Assembly (NCBI GenBank): GCA_037178675.1
Contig: JAYMGJ010000045.1
Coordinates: 1 to 58,485, forward strand
Direction of reading: 5' to 3'
DNA length: 58,485 bases
Origin: Scleroderma bovista
Lineage: Eukaryota > Basidiomycota > Agaricomycetes > Boletales > Sclerodermataceae
Shown: piece by piece, positions 1 to 11,237 of the stretch
How the letters are laid out: the number at the start of each line of letters is the position of its first letter
Numbering within the stretch: position 1 is the first letter of the stretch
The notes under the pieces: generated by a model
Told to the model about the DNA's origin: nothing
Seen by the model: the letters and a program-made list of their open reading frames with translations, nothing else
Databases searched by the model: none
Made by a program: the position numbers and the translations under genes

Positions 1-706
1 AGTTGATGGGGCAGCTGGATCGCCTCCTTGTGTGTCCGTTGGTGGGGGTGTCTCGAACTCTGGAGGTTTGGTGCGAGGGGTGGCATGCACGCTGGTGATG
101 AGCTTCGCTCGTGAGCAATAATTCTCATAGTCTTCTAGCAGTAGCTTTCCTGCCTCCTCGTCGAGCGCTGATTCAGGATTGGGATATATCAAGAGACATT
201 TCACGGTCACAAGGATATGACCAATGCCGTACGTCGACTTCCAGTCTTTCTTCAGCGTGTTCACACAAATCTCTCCTGTGGACGATACATTCGGATGGAA
301 TATCTTCGTGGCAAACCAGCCTGTCAAACGTGTCAACACGACGTACAATGAAAAATGGCTTTTGAGACGAACATTTCGGAGGAGCAGCGGGGAACTCTTC
401 TGTAAATTTGAATTTTACTCTGAAGTATCCTCCAGCATAAGGTGTACCATCTGTGCCACAGTCATAACTTCAGTACTTGCCATGAAACATTCAATACGAC
501 GCAAGCGTACCTGGCCCCTCAATTATTCCAACGACATTGAACATATTTTCTTCGTTGGTAATGACCCGAATGCCTTCTGGCGGGTTGCTCTTCAGTTCTG
601 CAAGCTCGCGCATCAAACGGCGCATATTTGGGGGAACAGTCTGTAGCCCATTGAGTATCGACACGAATTTCGCAGATCAAGATCCTTCGCTAGGAGAGCG
701 CACCAT
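1..706 (-). CDS. UBE2S: Ubiquitin-conjugating enzyme E2 S-like, cut at window edge
   Basis: E2 enzyme that carries ubiquitin as a thioester; family members (UBE2S) extend Lys11-linked chains with the anaphase-promoting complex. At least three exons can be joined by GT..AG introns: one with [14 protein letters not shown] and NPPEGIRV, a short one with [13 protein letters not shown] and FPAAPPK, and a long one starting [11 protein letters not shown]. The HPN motif and the active-site Cys in [14 protein letters not shown] are present, followed by the family-typical [18 protein letters not shown]. The reading frame is still open at base 1, so the C-terminal tail is missing from the window. The start is uncertain: ATG at 704-706 followed at once by an intron fits, but the internal Met in PPNMRRL is an alternative. 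Family identity is strong; the orthologue name rests on motif order only. Confidence 0.9.
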
Positions 707-945
707 TTTGGACGAAGGGGATTCGGAAGGGTTCTTCAAACAGGCTAATGAACAAGTAGTTGGAAAAGCCACAGGTGATTTTGAACGTCCACATAGGCGC
801 TCGTCACGTGATTGAATCCTAACCCTGTACTTGGGCTTCCAAAGAGGGAACAATGGGTTTACACACGAATACACCAAGTCAATATCATGCGAATAGCAAG
901 GATTAACAGTACATGGGTATAATTGCAGATAGGTGTAGGTGTCTG

Positions 946-1955
946 TCAGTCTGAGATGGCAGCTAAGTAACTCTGCAAACACTCCGGGTCAAGAAAGGTG
1001 GGTTCTGAAGAAGATGCGAGACTCACCTCTTTGTCTTCCAGGAATTCAAGGTAAGTCAGACATATGGCGATCCAAAAACTCGTTTCGACACCTAACATAC
1101 GTTCTTCTGCACGATTTATTTCTATCAATCCAGTTGTCGACTGAACAGTCATAACTGGTGTTGTGTCGTGAAATACGAGCAATGGCATCGGTGTAGCAGG
1201 AATCCAACATGGTAACCCTTGGTTGGTCTGCGATGGACCAGGAACCTGTTGAAGAATGTTTTCCTCAACGGAAGTGAGCGTAAACGACAAAGAATGAGAT
1301 GGCCTCTGATTCTTGAATAATGACATGGCACGTGAGAAAAGAGAAAACTGTTCTGCTTGTTGTGAAGGCGGAACATGAGGAGTGGAATGTGGTGCAAGGA
1401 AGAACTGCGTGATTCGTGATGGCGGTTGTCTACGACGACCCGGGGGTGCAGGGGAGATCTCATCCAACCTAGCGTTGAGGGAACGCGGAGAAGGCGGGGT
1501 GATTACGACAGGAACGACAGGGGGGGTGGGGGGATAAGAATGTACCACTGTAGCATCCGAGTCAACACTGCCACGAGAAGATTGGGGATTGGAAGCTTTA
1601 GCAGTGGTGCCTGGAGGTGGCGAAGGTCGGCCGATTGTGCGACATGAGAAATGCAGTGCAGCGTCTGTGTAGTTGGGAGAAGATCGGGGGACAGGAAGGA
1701 GAGAAATAAATACTCCAGGGGGAAACGTCGGTGACCGGATGCGAATGTACCATCCGCGCTTTGGCCGATGGATGGTCCATCGTAATGTCGAGGTCTGGTT
1801 GTGCTGTTTCGATGTTGTAGTTGAATATTCGTTAAACAAAGTTTGGTACGCACGAACAGATGTTCTATAATCTCTTCATCGGACAAGAATCTTTCCTTTA
1901 CGTATGTGAGAGTGAAGTCTTTCAGCAAACATCGTTTTAACACACTTTGTACCAA
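946..1955 (-). CDS. Unknown proline-rich protein
   Basis: I do not recognise this gene. The open frame from about 1839 down to the stop at 946 is long and has coding character: a Pro/Ser-rich middle (PPTPPVVPVVITPPSP), an Arg/Pro patch (PPGRRRQPPSR) and a C-terminus that looks folded (INRAEERMLG, SFWIAICLTYLEFLEDKE, LQSYLAAISD). The last part resembles helical C-termini of fungal proteins of unknown function. The N-terminus probably comes from another frame (from the Met at 1955, MVQSVLKRCLLKDFTL) through one or two introns that I could not place with certainty, so the start is a guess. It is tail-to-head with the E2 gene downstream and divergent from COQ8. Confidence 0.55.
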
Positions 1956-2307
1956 ACGACATTATCTGAACTCTCCTCCAAGACATTCACTCGGAAGTCG
2001 GATATCACATCAGAGCTGGTAGAGTCATTCGATTAAACCATGATGCCAGGAAGTGGATCACTCACCTGCGAACCACGTATCTTGTGAGGTTAGGGTTGTT
2101 GTGTGGGATGCTTTGCATCGTTGGTACGAGCGCTTATGAGCTGGTCAATTTGACACCTACTCTATCAACGCCGCTGGGGACAACAACCAAGTAAGTGTTC
2201 AGCACAAGGGGTTGTGTTCAAAAGCAGAAGTCAGATCAGTGAGCAATGACTCTGTGGCTGTGCTCATCTTATTTCCACTCGCCCACCGTGACCAGAGGAG
2301 TTATTTA

Positions 2308-4640
2308 ATGCCGCCTCCTGGGCCAGTTCTCGGGTGGCTCTGCGTAGCGCACTCGGTCGTAGATATTGCACTTCGTGCAGCACACATTACCTGTGGTCAG
2401 GTGTTACCCAGGCCACCTATTCGAACGACTTTGCGCAGAGAAGAGAAGCCCGACGCGTCGAATGAGGTCACGTCGCCACCAGCTTACACTGTCAAGTCCC
2501 TTGAAGCGTCGTCTTCAAACCAGAGGGAGTTGATCACTCAAGTCACTCGACCAGAATCGATATTGGTCACCTCTGCCAGAGAAGACTACGCCGCTGCGCC
2601 AGGGGCGTGCAAGAAGGACAGCTGCTCGAACACGTCGGTTTCACTGGAGAAATCTTATTCCAACTTAACAGTGTCTAAGGCAGAGACAGCACAGGAGCAA
2701 GAGCCCCATGCTACAGTAAGTCTTATTCCATGCATTACGCGGATAAGCACACAGGTTTTTTTATCTAGCTAAATGTCAATGCCCCCGGAAAGCTTCCAGC
2801 ATTTGAAGAGATTACAACTCAACCATCTGCCAGTCAGTCCCATATGTCCACTATTCTACAATCCTCAAAAGTACCTTCATCTCGGATTGGCCGTCTCTTT
2901 CATTATGGCGGTATGCACGGCAACAGCTAAGTGGAGGAAGGCGCTGAATTTGTATTGTGAACAGGACTTGCGGCATCTCTGGGGTATAGTGCCGCCGCGG
3001 AGATTCTCCGTCGTTCTTCCAATACTTCGGGTGGAACTGATGGCCAACAGTCTTCCGTTATCATGACGGAGGCCAACGCCAAGCGACTTGTCTCAAAACT
3101 TGCACAAATGCGAGGCGCTGCCTTGAAATTTGGCCAATTCATGAGCATACAAGGTTTGTGATGCACCATGATCATCACCCACCCCATTACATTCCGTCCT
3201 CAGACACCCACCTTCTGCCGCCAGAGTTGGATGAAATATTTCGACGAGTGCAAAATTGTGCTCATTACATGCCCGACTGGCAGATGGAGGTTATTCTGAC
3301 AGCTCTTATTTTTCTTGCAATTACTTATTGTTGTGTCAGGAAGTGTTGAAGTCGTCTCTTGGCCCATCGTGGGCAGCCAATTTCGTCTCCTTTGAACGCA
3401 TACCCTTTGCAGCTGCCTCGATCGGTCAGGTACACCATGCAGTATTGACTGCTTCTGCTTCGCCTACAGGACGTGAAGAGCGTGTCGCAGTGAAAATTCA
3501 GTTCCCCAACATTGCTGACTCGATAGCAAGCGACCTTGGGTACGTTAAAATGCTATTGATCGCTGGGAGGTTGCTTCCTAAAGGCCTTTTTTTGAACCGA
3601 ACCATTCAAGTGAGAGTCATCAATGTCATTTAAAATAATGTCTTATATTGTTTCTAGGTCATGAAAGAAGAATTGGCTGATGAGTGTGATTATTCACGCG
3701 AAGCAGATTTCGTGCGAAAATACCGCTCCCCTGAACGCCTTGGTCGGGACGCCAGGTTCAAGGTTCCATGGGTATGGGAGGGCAGCACTCAACGTGTTCT
3801 CGTCATGGAATATGTGGACGGTGTAGCCATGGGTGATCCAATTGTCTCAGGGTTATCCCAGAAGGATCGTGACGAGGTGCGAACTTAAAGTGTCTGCTGC
3901 CAGCTACCGTTATCGAGGTCGACAGATTGCTTCCCGAATCATTGAGCTCTGCTTGAAAGAGCTTTTTGAATTCAGAATGATGCAAACTGATCCTAACTGG
4001 ACTAATTTCTTGTGGGACTCCGAGACAAAACGGGTTTGTTCCAATACAAAAGTACTCAATTGACAGCTCAAGTTAACTTTGGGTCCAGGTGTCCCTTGTT
4101 GATTTTGGTGCCACACGTGAATATACCAAAGAGTTTATGGACAAGTGGCTTCGTCTTCTTCAGGCTGCAGCATTTGAAGACCGTGATGCTTGTGCACGAT
4201 GGAGTCTAGAGCTTGGGTACCTTACAGGAAATGAGAACGAGGTTTGTTTTTGGCTGCTCAAAAGAGTTGTTCTTATAGAATCGGTTGAAATAGATGATGC
4301 TGGAAAGCCATATCAATTCCATGATCATGCTTGGCACACCTTTCAGAGCTTCCGTTCTACAGCCGTTCGCCTTCGGGACAGGGTCGCAGTGGACAGATAT
4401 TACAACGCGAATACGTGCCCAGATTCCAACGATGTTAAAACATAGACTTACCCCTCCACCGCGTGAGACATATAGCCTCAATAGGTGAGCCATCCTTTGT
4501 TGGAGAACCTGCACTGTTCATTGATTTCTGGCGGAAGAAAACTGAGTGGTGCCTTTTTACTTGCTACGAGGCTTCACGCGACTGTAAATACCAAGGAGCT
4601 CTGGGACAAAGTTACGGGTGCATACCGATTTGGCCAATGA
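2308..4640 (+). CDS. COQ8: Coq8/ABC1-type atypical kinase of ubiquinone synthesis
   Basis: Mitochondrial UbiB-family protein kinase-like ATPase that supports the coenzyme Q biosynthetic complex. About nine exons join cleanly. Hallmarks in order: [19 protein letters not shown], the KxGQ motif in [11 protein letters not shown], the Ala-rich loop AAASIGQVH, the ATP-binding Lys in [31 protein letters not shown], the catalytic-loop equivalent [12 protein letters not shown], the DFG equivalent [10 protein letters not shown], and the C-terminal [15 protein letters not shown]. The last intron (GT after SLNR) restores [16 protein letters not shown] and ends AYRFGQ-stop at 4638-4640. The start at 2308 ([16 protein letters not shown]) matches the usual N-terminus; an upstream in-frame ATG at 2212 is less likely. 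No broken key residues were seen, so it looks functional. Confidence 0.93.
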
Positions 4641-5985
4641 AGGTATGCCATTTTTTTCTTTTGTTGTCAGCTGTAAGTTCACCCTGTACCAGTCTTGCCA
4701 ATTACGACAACGACAAAATTTGGGAACGGGTATACTTGATGATACTTTTTGGTAAGCTTAGGCAAGCAACACCATCTTGCGCGGTTTGTCGATTTCCCAC
4801 CTACTCGCAGGCTTCCGGAGAATTTGCCATATGAACCCAGAGCATACTATTGAGGATCTTGTACATTCAGATGCCGAATGCGCTATCATTGGAGACACTG
4901 CCAACACAGGAGTGTCTGTAGACCGTTGGCCAACGAAGAAAATCTGAGCGCAGTCGGCGTGCTTGGAATTGCTTTGGAACCTGAAGTCGTTGCAAAACGC
5001 ATGGTTTATGTAACGGGATTTCCGCGACGTTTGTATTCCATAAGCCTCAGAATTCCAAGACTCGAAATGCCGCCTGCGTCGGCAGAACCCTTGCTCTCCG
5101 CATGCACATTGGATTGCGTACTTGGAAGGCTCATAGGTAGCAAGGTAAGGCAACCGAATCACACGGATCCAAAGAAGGCAAAAAGTTCTGTCGTCAGTCG
5201 TTCCCACGATATAAGGTCCTCCCAGAACCCTTTGCTCTTCGAGCAAGGGAATGCTCGAACAGCAATCTTGGCCTTGGCTTGTCCATTTGATGAATGATAC
5301 ATCGTAGGCTAGTGGGCCTGACGTTGATTTGCATGAGTGGAACATTTGGAGTGCCTGGTGCCAACCTGTTGCATCCACATGAAGATCTGGGAACATAAAC
5401 TTCAGAATTCTTTTGACTAGGCTTCTGAGGGCAAATGCTGCTTAGTAGCCCATCTATCTTTAAAATGGCATTGACGCATCAGTTTATCAACCGGGCTTGT
5501 GCTATAGATCTGTAACACCACTTGGACTTGGAATATTTGTCTCACAATGCAGTTCTCCAATGCTCGACAATTTCACAAAGCTAAAGCCACCCTCATCGTC
5601 CTTCGACTTCCCCGACGTACGATGTACCAAAGATGCTCTTGGACCCAAAATAATTGTTCCCCTCGATTGGTACTAGCAGAAATGGGAGCTCGTCTGCTTG
5701 CAGAAGCGGTAAAGAGATGGCTGCTGGTCTTTGCATGAACCATTCATGGTCATAACGAGTTGGTCACGGAAGACCAACGTCAATTAGCGATGGGTCTGGC
5801 TTTCGGAAGTCTTCAGACCTTAGTTGACCAATTAGTCGGAACAATCTAGTATGCAGAGGCAGACTAGTTATTACAACTGGGAGGAACATTTTGTCCAATA
5901 TACCTTGCAGCAGGGATATTACCAAACTAATCTAGTGAGACGACAGTACGTATAAATGAGTAGGGAGATGCATAGCCTGGGTTCC
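4641..5985. other. No supported gene
   Basis: Between COQ8 and the RRM gene I see only open frames without recognisable domains or a consistent intron pattern. The longest is a stop-free minus-strand frame at 4758-5396 rich in Cys and Ser, and a plus-strand frame at 4878-5297. Neither has credible start context or motifs. It may hold a short lineage-specific gene or decayed sequence. Confidence 0.5.
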
Positions 5986-6913
5986 CTAAAATCCAACACC
6001 CTCCCCTTGTGCTCTCTGCCGTTGCGACAGTCTAGAAGAAAGACTAGGCTCTGTAGAAACAGTATGCCGAGTACTAGGCCGAGAATACTGTAACCTAAGT
6101 AGTCTGCCCTTTTCAGGGAGCATGCGCCCATTCTCAGCATGGAGGGCGCGAGTAGCATCTTCCACAGTGCTGAATTCAATGAAAGCCATCCCACTCCCGC
6201 CCTTCAGCTGCGCTGTACAATACAATCATAAACAACGTAGCAGATGGGCGAAACCAAATACTCACGAATCCGCACACCGACCAGCGAGTCGGCGTACTCG
6301 GAGAAGAGACCCCGAATAAAGTCCTCCGATCCGATATCAAAATGCTGAGCAACAAGTGTAGCACTTGGTTCTCGGTGAGGATTGATAGAGAAATCCGCAT
6401 GCTGCACAAAGAGGTTCTTGTCGAGCAGGAATATAGGGTCCTGCCTATCAGAATCGACGAAAGCAGCCGCCTCCTCGGCCGTCTCGAATTCAATGAAACC
6501 AGCTCCACGGGGGCTTCCGTTCTGCGAGCTGACTGTATCAAAGAGCAAATAGTTAGCTCCTAAAGTCTGAAGTCTGAATTTGACCGATACTCACGAAGCC
6601 TGACCGATCGAACCCTCCCAAACTGTGCAAATGCCTCTTCGAGCTGCTCGACAGTCACCGAAAACGGCACGTTCGATATGTACACGCTCCCTGAAGGTGT
6701 TCGTGAGACCTCCTTGGAAAGTGAAGCATCATCATCTTTTTTTGCCTCTTGATTGAGGACTCGAGCAAGAGAGAAGGATCGGCTGGCGCGTAATGCCAGT
6801 GCTTGCTGAGGATAGGACGCAACGGCACGCGGGTGAATTCGTGACGAACGAGTGCAGGTTCCCAACACTGCAGACACCGTTCCGCGCCGCAACAACAAAG
6901 CTCTTGAGAACAT
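5986..6913 (-). CDS. Mitochondrial two-RRM RNA-binding protein
   Basis: Predicted mitochondrial RNA-binding protein with two RRM domains. Three exons: 6595-6913, 6266-6532 and 5986-6212; both introns have GTGAGTAT donors and CAG acceptors and both split the RRM at the same place. RRM1 has RNP2 VYISNVPF and, across the first intron, RNP1 RGAGFIEF. RRM2 starts at LVAQHFDIG and, across the second intron, has RNP1-like GMAFIEF. The N-terminus chosen at 6913 (MFSRALLLRRGTVSAVLG) is Arg-rich and amphipathic, as in mitochondrial presequences, and is followed by SFSLARVLNQE; an upstream Met at 6937 would mask it. The tail after RRM2 is short and basic. The specific RNA target cannot be told from sequence. 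Confidence 0.85.
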
Positions 6914-7109
6914 GGTTAGGTCGAGTGCCAACACCAAAAAAAATCTCGAGTGCTCGTGTCAGCAACAGAAATAGTAATAAAAGCACAAGTGCACAAGGAA
7001 AATATCATACTGTGCTTATGTAATCCATGCGTTCACACGCCGATTAATGGTTTGTAACTCCAACAGTTCAGTGAGTACTAGCATGCACGTCCGTGACAAG
7101 CAGGACAAT

Positions 7110-7610
7110 CTAATATGTTGCCTGCTTTTGGATGCGTATGACTACATATGAAAGATCATCAATTACTAGCCGATGAAAAAAAAGGCAAGTTTGAATCTCA
7201 TCGATGGTACTAACCCTCGCTTGGTCCTTCGTCTTAGCTCTCAATTCGTCGCCCCAATACTCCTCCGATACAGAACCAGCGCCCCCATTTAAATTCCAAA
7301 GAAACATGCTGCACAGAGGTGTTGTGATGCTTGAGCCACACTGGCAAGGGTCAGGGCACTTCCATCCGTCCTTCTCAGCCTGCTCACAGCTCCGGAAGAT
7401 CTTTTGATAGCCACCACGCTGGCGAATCGCGTCCATCTTCGCAAGCTCGACTATCTCCTCACAGTCCACTTCTTGTTCCTCGATCCACCGATGGGATAAA
7501 ATCGCGTACTCTGTCGCTTCGTCGAGAATTTTGGCTTGGCAGTCCACTCGCTTTTCTTCTCTGATCAATCTCTCCCTTGCAAGAAAGGCTATTACGTTGA
7601 TCAGGCGCAT
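7110..7610 (-). pseudogene. Truncated HET-domain (heterokaryon incompatibility) gene
   Basis: The reading frame begins MRLINVIAFL and contains the characteristic start of the HET domain, ATEYAILSHRW, followed by CEEIVELAKMD, IRQRGGYQKIFRSCEQAEKDGW. In intact fungal HET-like proteins this leads into a WVDTCCIDK-type segment; here it runs into unrelated residues (CPDPCQCGSS) and the rest of the domain is absent. HET domains trigger cell death on non-self recognition in fungi. The missing catalytic-looking second half suggests a decayed copy. A short spliced protein cannot be fully excluded. Confidence 0.65.
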
Positions 7611-7927
7611 GCATCACAAGTGCGTGGCAGTGTCGGCCGTGATCATCAAATGTGGATGATACCTCTTAGTGACAGCTAAAATTAGACACAGGTGCTCGAT
7701 AGGAATGGAAGACGTGAGTTTTGATGACAACAGTCTGATTGACTCCCCGGGATTTGGCATCTTAACAAGGCAGATAATTGATGGCGGTAACGTTCGACCG
7801 TCAACCAGTGATGATGGCGGTGGTAAGGGCACACGTGCTCAGGTTTTAGGCTTCACACAGTCGGTAAGTGCTTAGTACTTACTAGGATAGCATGGGACAG
7901 CCTAACCGCGCCAACCACCTCATCGCC

Positions 7928-7934
7928 TATAAAT
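7928..7934 (+). promoter_or_regulatory. TATA box of the small secreted peptide gene
   Basis: TATAAAT lies about 90 bp upstream of the ATG at 8021, a usual spacing for fungal core promoters, and the stretch between is C/A-rich with CCAAC and AACAACCCTCC runs as often seen around fungal transcription starts. Confidence 0.5.
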
Positions 7935-8020
7935 CTTGGACCAAGCAGGACCAAAACCTTGCTTGCCAGCGCCCACCATTGTTGACCTCTGACCTCCAAC
8001 AACCCTCCGCTCAACAAAGC

Positions 8021-8249
8021 ATGAAGTTCGCTTTGCGGTCTGCATCCTTCATTGCAACCCCCTTCGTGTTACTGCTTGCCATGCTGGCAGAGAATGGTAC
8101 GGTTTTTGTTCAACTTCCTTACTTGAACCTCGAACTGGCGTGCTGACGCCCGTAAAGCATTTGCAGCTCCAGCCTTAGGCGGAGTGAACGCACTCGCCGA
8201 GAGGCAATTTTGGCCACCGGCCTATAGTACGATCAACCCAGGCCCATGA
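8021..8249 (+). CDS. Small secreted peptide precursor (about 55 aa)
   Basis: Two exons (8021-8096 and 8158-8249) joined by a 61-bp intron give a precursor of about 55 residues. It starts with a clear signal peptide (basic MKFALRSAS, hydrophobic PFVLLLAML, small residues before AFAAPA) and then a short spacer with LAER followed by QFWPPAYSTINPGP at the C-terminus. If processed after the Glu-Arg, a 14-residue peptide with N-terminal Gln would be released. It has no CaaX box, so it is not a typical basidiomycete mating pheromone, and no cysteines, so it is not a classic cysteine-rich effector. A TATA box lies about 90 bp upstream. Function unknown; it could also be a chance short frame, but signal peptide, intron and promoter agree. 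Confidence 0.55.
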
Positions 8250-8758
8250 TTTGACCACTTCACCTTGTCTAACAAGGTCACTCTAACCCCAAATGCGTCA
8301 GAATTTTTTGAAGGGCCGCGATAACAGATGTTTGGTTCTCTGTCTCTATCTTCGTCATGTACTTTGGTAGTCTTTCGACCTCCGTTTCGGAGACAAGTGG
8401 CCAATTACTTGTAGTGTGTATACATAACTAGTTGAGTGCCGCGCTACCTCGCTCACCTCAAGTGGCTATGTATCTCGACCTCACCTCAGATCGTGAGGTG
8501 CATCGCTACTTTTACCTCAAGGTAACCTCGGGTTAACACTATTGTGAAGGTCCGACGTCATCAGGGCGGATGGATAGCCCACCAATCCGCATCAGCGTCG
8601 AGTTTCTTCACCAAAAATTATACTATCATAGTGACCGTTTGACCATCAAACCACGGCGGCACGAAATCTGGCTCTCTATATAACTACGATTTTCTAAGCT
8701 ATGGGGGTAGTGAATCATAAAGTGTCAGTGTTCGTCTATGCAACAACACAGCAGTCTA
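8250..8758. other. Intergenic, no gene seen
   Basis: Stretch between the small peptide gene and the 3' end of ERG1. It carries several short CTCACCTCA-like and AACCTCGGGTTAAC segments but no convincing open frame or RNA gene. Confidence 0.4.
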
Positions 8759-10440
8759 CTACCACCACCGTATCTCTGACCAGAGCAACGGCCCAAATAC
8801 AACACATGCCATCCAGAACTAATGACGAAGCGCAGCGTGTCAGAAATTTGACAGCGACAATGTAGAGGGAACGGTGACGTACCACTCTCACACTCTTGAT
8901 CAGCAAATAAGGATACTCCACTACGTCGGGGGGCACCATGCGCGGCTTGTCGGGGTTGGCTGGGTTGGGTATAGGACGCGGGTGTGTGAACATGACCCAG
9001 ATGGAGTACAATGCGACATAGAAGAAGTGGTAGAACAAGAGAGAGGGCGAAGGGGCGAGACTATTTTGTGAACGGAGTTAGTTTATTTACAGAGGAGATG
9101 GAGATGGACTTACCCAGAAAGTAAGGAGACAGGTCCGCGGATGCATTCGCCACCCCGCTCAAAGTATTTAAAGCAGCCTCTCTGCAGGACAGCGAGATTT
9201 TCATCTGTGACATGTATGTCAGTACCGCGCGGAGATGCACTCAAGGAGGTGCTGACCATCAGCGCCGAATAAGTCGTACAGCGCGACGCTAAGAATGTTA
9301 ATCGTCGATGCGAGGGGTTTGCGCGACCAGTGCCATTTATTAAGGAGACTCGACATCTGATCCCAGTTGTGGAAGTCGGCTTTGGCGAGGAGCTTGGAAA
9401 GGATGACAACGTCGTTCAAGGCGACGGTCATGCCGCCGCCCGTGAGCGGATGCCGCATGTTCCACGAATCGCCGAGAAGGATCACGCCTTCCTTTGTGTG
9501 CTTGCTGCCCTGCACGACCGCGGGAAGGAAGGAGTTGGGCATACGCCTGATGCGATCTCTGTCTAGTGCTTCGTGGACGGCGAGGTGGAGGGATGCGGGA
9601 AGCTGCGGCACGACGTTGCTGAGGATGTGTCCCTTGGGTCGTTAGAAGTGGAGATGAGCCCCAGACAAATTGTACGACCGGTGTAGTGCGTACCTTGAGA
9701 TCCTGTGGTACGGGGGCTTTGACGTCCACGAGCATACGGGTATCGTGTTCCGAAATCTGATATAGCAGGACTGGACCGTGTCCTTGTACCAATGCAACGG
9801 TGCCGTGCTGGGGTATGGGTAACCGTGTATCCTTGAGGATGGCACCACAGAAGTGACTCCTCGTAGAAGACTCCCTCGTCGCCTTGCCCATGACGGCACT
9901 CCTAAAATTCGAAAAGCACCCATCCGCAATGACGACGAGATCTGCGAAAAAGGACTCCTTCGCACCCTTGGAGCTGCCCTCGGTGGAAGGGCGCGTCGCG
10001 CGGACGCCGAGAACGCGCTTCGAGAGCTGGCATTCGATGAGCTCGTTGACGGTGGCCTCTATGACGTCTACACCTGCAGCTTGCTTGGCACGGTCTCTGA
10101 GGGCCATGATGAACCGGCCGTGGTGGAAACTGCGACCCTGGTTGCCGTCGGGGTAGGGTATGTGCACGATTTGGCCCGAGTGGATGACGCAGTAGCCGTG
10201 CTCGGGAATGGCGTCGATGCCGTCCAGACATGACTTTAGGCCAAGCTTCTGGAGAGCGGCGACACCTGCGGGCTGGAGGAGCTCGCCGACGATGCGGTCG
10301 GGTTCTGCGAGGGAGCGTTCGAGAAGGGCGACGCGAAGGGGTGACGGGCGCAGTTTGGAGGTGATGGTGGACAGGGCGTGGGCGAGCGCCGAGCCAGCGA
10401 TGCCTGCGCCGACGATGAGGACGTCGTAATGAGAGCTCAT
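8759..10440 (-). CDS. ERG1: Squalene epoxidase (squalene monooxygenase)
   Basis: FAD-dependent enzyme of the endoplasmic reticulum that converts squalene to 2,3-oxidosqualene in ergosterol synthesis. The protein starts MSSHYDVLIVGAGIAGSALA with the dinucleotide-binding Gly motif, then GELLQPAGVAAL, DLVVIADGCFSNFR (second FAD motif), and after an intron LPASLHLAVHEAL, GVILLGDSWNMRHPLTGGG (third FAD motif with Gly-Asp), DVVILSKLL, YDLFGADG, CFKYFERGGECIRGPVSLLSG and the C-terminal membrane-associated part FYSIWV-like ALYSIWVMFTHPRP. The last short exon, joined over a GTGAGA..TAG intron, adds FWMACVVFGPLLWSEIRWW-stop. All landmark motifs are intact and the length (about 480 residues) is normal. 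An in-frame ATG at 10476 exists but would add an odd Lys-rich leader. Confidence 0.95.
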
Positions 10441-10707
10441 GTCGCTTTTTTTTTTGCTGGTCCTGCAGGGAGCCACCGAGAGGAGAGCGGGCCAAGTCTA
10501 TGTAAGGAGACTCGAGGAATGGATAGCCGGGAACCGAGATAGGCTGAAGCGACTCGGTGGTCTGATCTCTGAATTTACATGATGAATCACGTGCACGCGA
10601 TTAGCTTTGTGTTGGCCGTTTCATTTCCTATGCACACCAGCTAATCCCAAGTAGCTAACAACCGTAACAACCACCTCGGGTTGCATCTAAATGTGCCAAT
10701 TGCAATC

Positions 10708-11215
10708 ATGTCAATTCCCGAGATCGTGTCAGGATTCACAGTCATTCCAGTTGCTCTCAATTCAACCCATATCATTTACTACGCTCGGGGACATTGATCG
10801 TCCAAGTCCACAAATCCAGCGTTTCCATCAGGCAGGACCCTCTTCCTCGTCGACGTTCCAATCGATGCTACAGACCGCGAACTATCTCTTTTCTTCAAAT
10901 ATGCCGGTACGGTAGAACGGGTAATATTCGATCAAATGCAGGAAGATGGTCCAAGTAGCAGTGATGAGGACGAGGAAGGCGCAGGCTCATCCATGGAGGT
11001 GGGCGGCTCCGAGACCAACAACACGCAACCCCGAAAAGGCCGCGAAGGTAAAAAGACAAGAGGGATGGTCCTTCCCCCTTCTGTCGTTCCCCTACCTACA
11101 GCCCCCCCTACGGACACTCCGCAAAACTGGCAGTCGCACACATTATTGTTCTTGACTCGTCATCGCTTGCCATGCGCTCTCACCCGCTTCAAAAGCACGA
11201 CCATGGCCCTTATCT
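10708..11215 (+). pseudogene. RRP7-like ribosome-biogenesis gene fragment, frameshifted
   Basis: The start MSIPEIVSGFTVIPVAL and YYARGH, then in another frame FPSGRTLFLVDVPIDATDRE and LFFKYAGTVERVIFD, an acidic linker, and later, in further frames, PLRTLRKTG and AHIIVLDSSSLA, follow the order seen in the N-terminal RRM part of Rrp7-type pre-rRNA processing proteins. The pieces lie in three different frames with no splice sites to join them, and the C-terminal half is missing. I read it as a decayed gene fragment. The RRP7 assignment is from memory of the family pattern and should be checked by search. Confidence 0.55.
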
Positions 11216-11237
11216 GAAGAACCGAGAGGTCTAGCTG

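Noticed and set aside
4758..5396. 212-codon minus-strand frame
   Set aside because: Cys/Ser-rich, no domain, no intron pattern, and no support from neighbouring frames; a chance open frame is more likely, so it was left as unassigned.
8021..8249. Mating pheromone precursor
   Set aside because: There is a signal peptide and no C-terminal CaaX box, the opposite of basidiomycete lipopeptide pheromones, and no STE3-type receptor gene is nearby.
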